DNA of 12,692 bases from CAZFLM01 sp964519955 (lineage in GTDB: Bacteria > Armatimonadota > Chthonomonadetes > Chthonomonadales > CAJBBX01). Below the pieces are notes generated by a model. The model ran no database searches and was not told the DNA's origin. It worked only from the letters and a program-made list of their open reading frames with translations. Below, one piece after another: positions 12,552-12,692 of this stretch. The translations under genes were made by a program, and so were the position numbers. The stretch spans positions 1 to 12,692 of the forward strand of contig CAZFLM010000132.1 in the NCBI GenBank assembly GCA_964519955.1, given 5' to 3'. Positions within the stretch are counted from its first letter, which is position 1. Each line of letters opens with the position of its first letter.

Positions 12552-12692
12552 TGCCCTCGGACCGGCAGGGAGGCGCGTGAGGACGTGCGGGACAGGCCGT
12601 CAGGCCAGTACCCCCCGGGTCATCTGGGCCCCCCTCGGGTGGGCGTTGTGCTCAAAGCTGCTCGTCAAGCGCGTAATAAGAGACAAAAATCT
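12552..12692. other. Gene-free 3' end of the window
   Basis: No coding frame with a ribosome site was found. C-rich runs at 12610-12634 and an imperfect stem, GCCCCCC with GGTGGGC (12628-12644, one mismatch, 3-base loop), lie about 75 bases after the methyltransferase stop and might terminate it, but no T-run follows. The last 25 bases turn AT-rich (TAATAAGAGACAAAAAT), which could be a promoter region for a gene beyond the window. Confidence 0.4.

Overview
This is a GC-rich bacterial window of 12.7 kb with dense, mostly housekeeping gene content and short gaps. GTG and TTG start codons occur beside ATG. Nothing phage-like, transposon-like or CRISPR-like was seen. The phylum cannot be read off directly. 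A DUF1844 protein, sorbitol/sorbose-type dehydrogenases and GC-rich structured intergenic repeats would fit an Armatimonadota-like or similar poorly cultured lineage, but that is a weak inference.

Left part (1-2209, + strand): the 3' end of a zinc-type sugar-phosphate dehydrogenase resembling L-sorbose-1-phosphate reductase; two tandem, homologous, antitoxin-sized genes, the second broken by a one-base frameshift; a sorbitol-6-phosphate 2-dehydrogenase-like SDR; and a GNAT acetyltransferase that starts one base after the SDR stop. The two dehydrogenases together suggest polyol or ketose-phosphate interconversion.

Centre-left (2203-5688, + strand): a cluster of three tandem repeat units of about 96 bp that can form hairpins, then radA (DNA repair), nadC (NAD synthesis) and birA (biotin ligase). 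nadC and birA overlap at the stop/start codon. A diverged copy of one repeat hairpin follows the radA stop.

Centre (5690-8572): a small multi-pass membrane protein on the minus strand, a second GNAT protein of the PF12746 type, and a two-gene cassette. The cassette encodes a protein with two membrane segments followed by a secreted protein whose C-terminal half is an exact octapeptide repeat array (14 copies). These two genes are the least explained part of the window.

Right part (8619-12692): a minus-strand group of rdgB/HAM1 (nucleotide-pool sanitation), an unrecognised 178-residue protein and a DUF1844 protein. The DUF1844 gene has a clear sigma-70-type promoter and is divergent from a Nif3/DUF34 metal protein. 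Then come a cupin protein and a class I SAM methyltransferase, each with its own near-consensus sigma-70-type promoter. The final 141 bases hold no gene.
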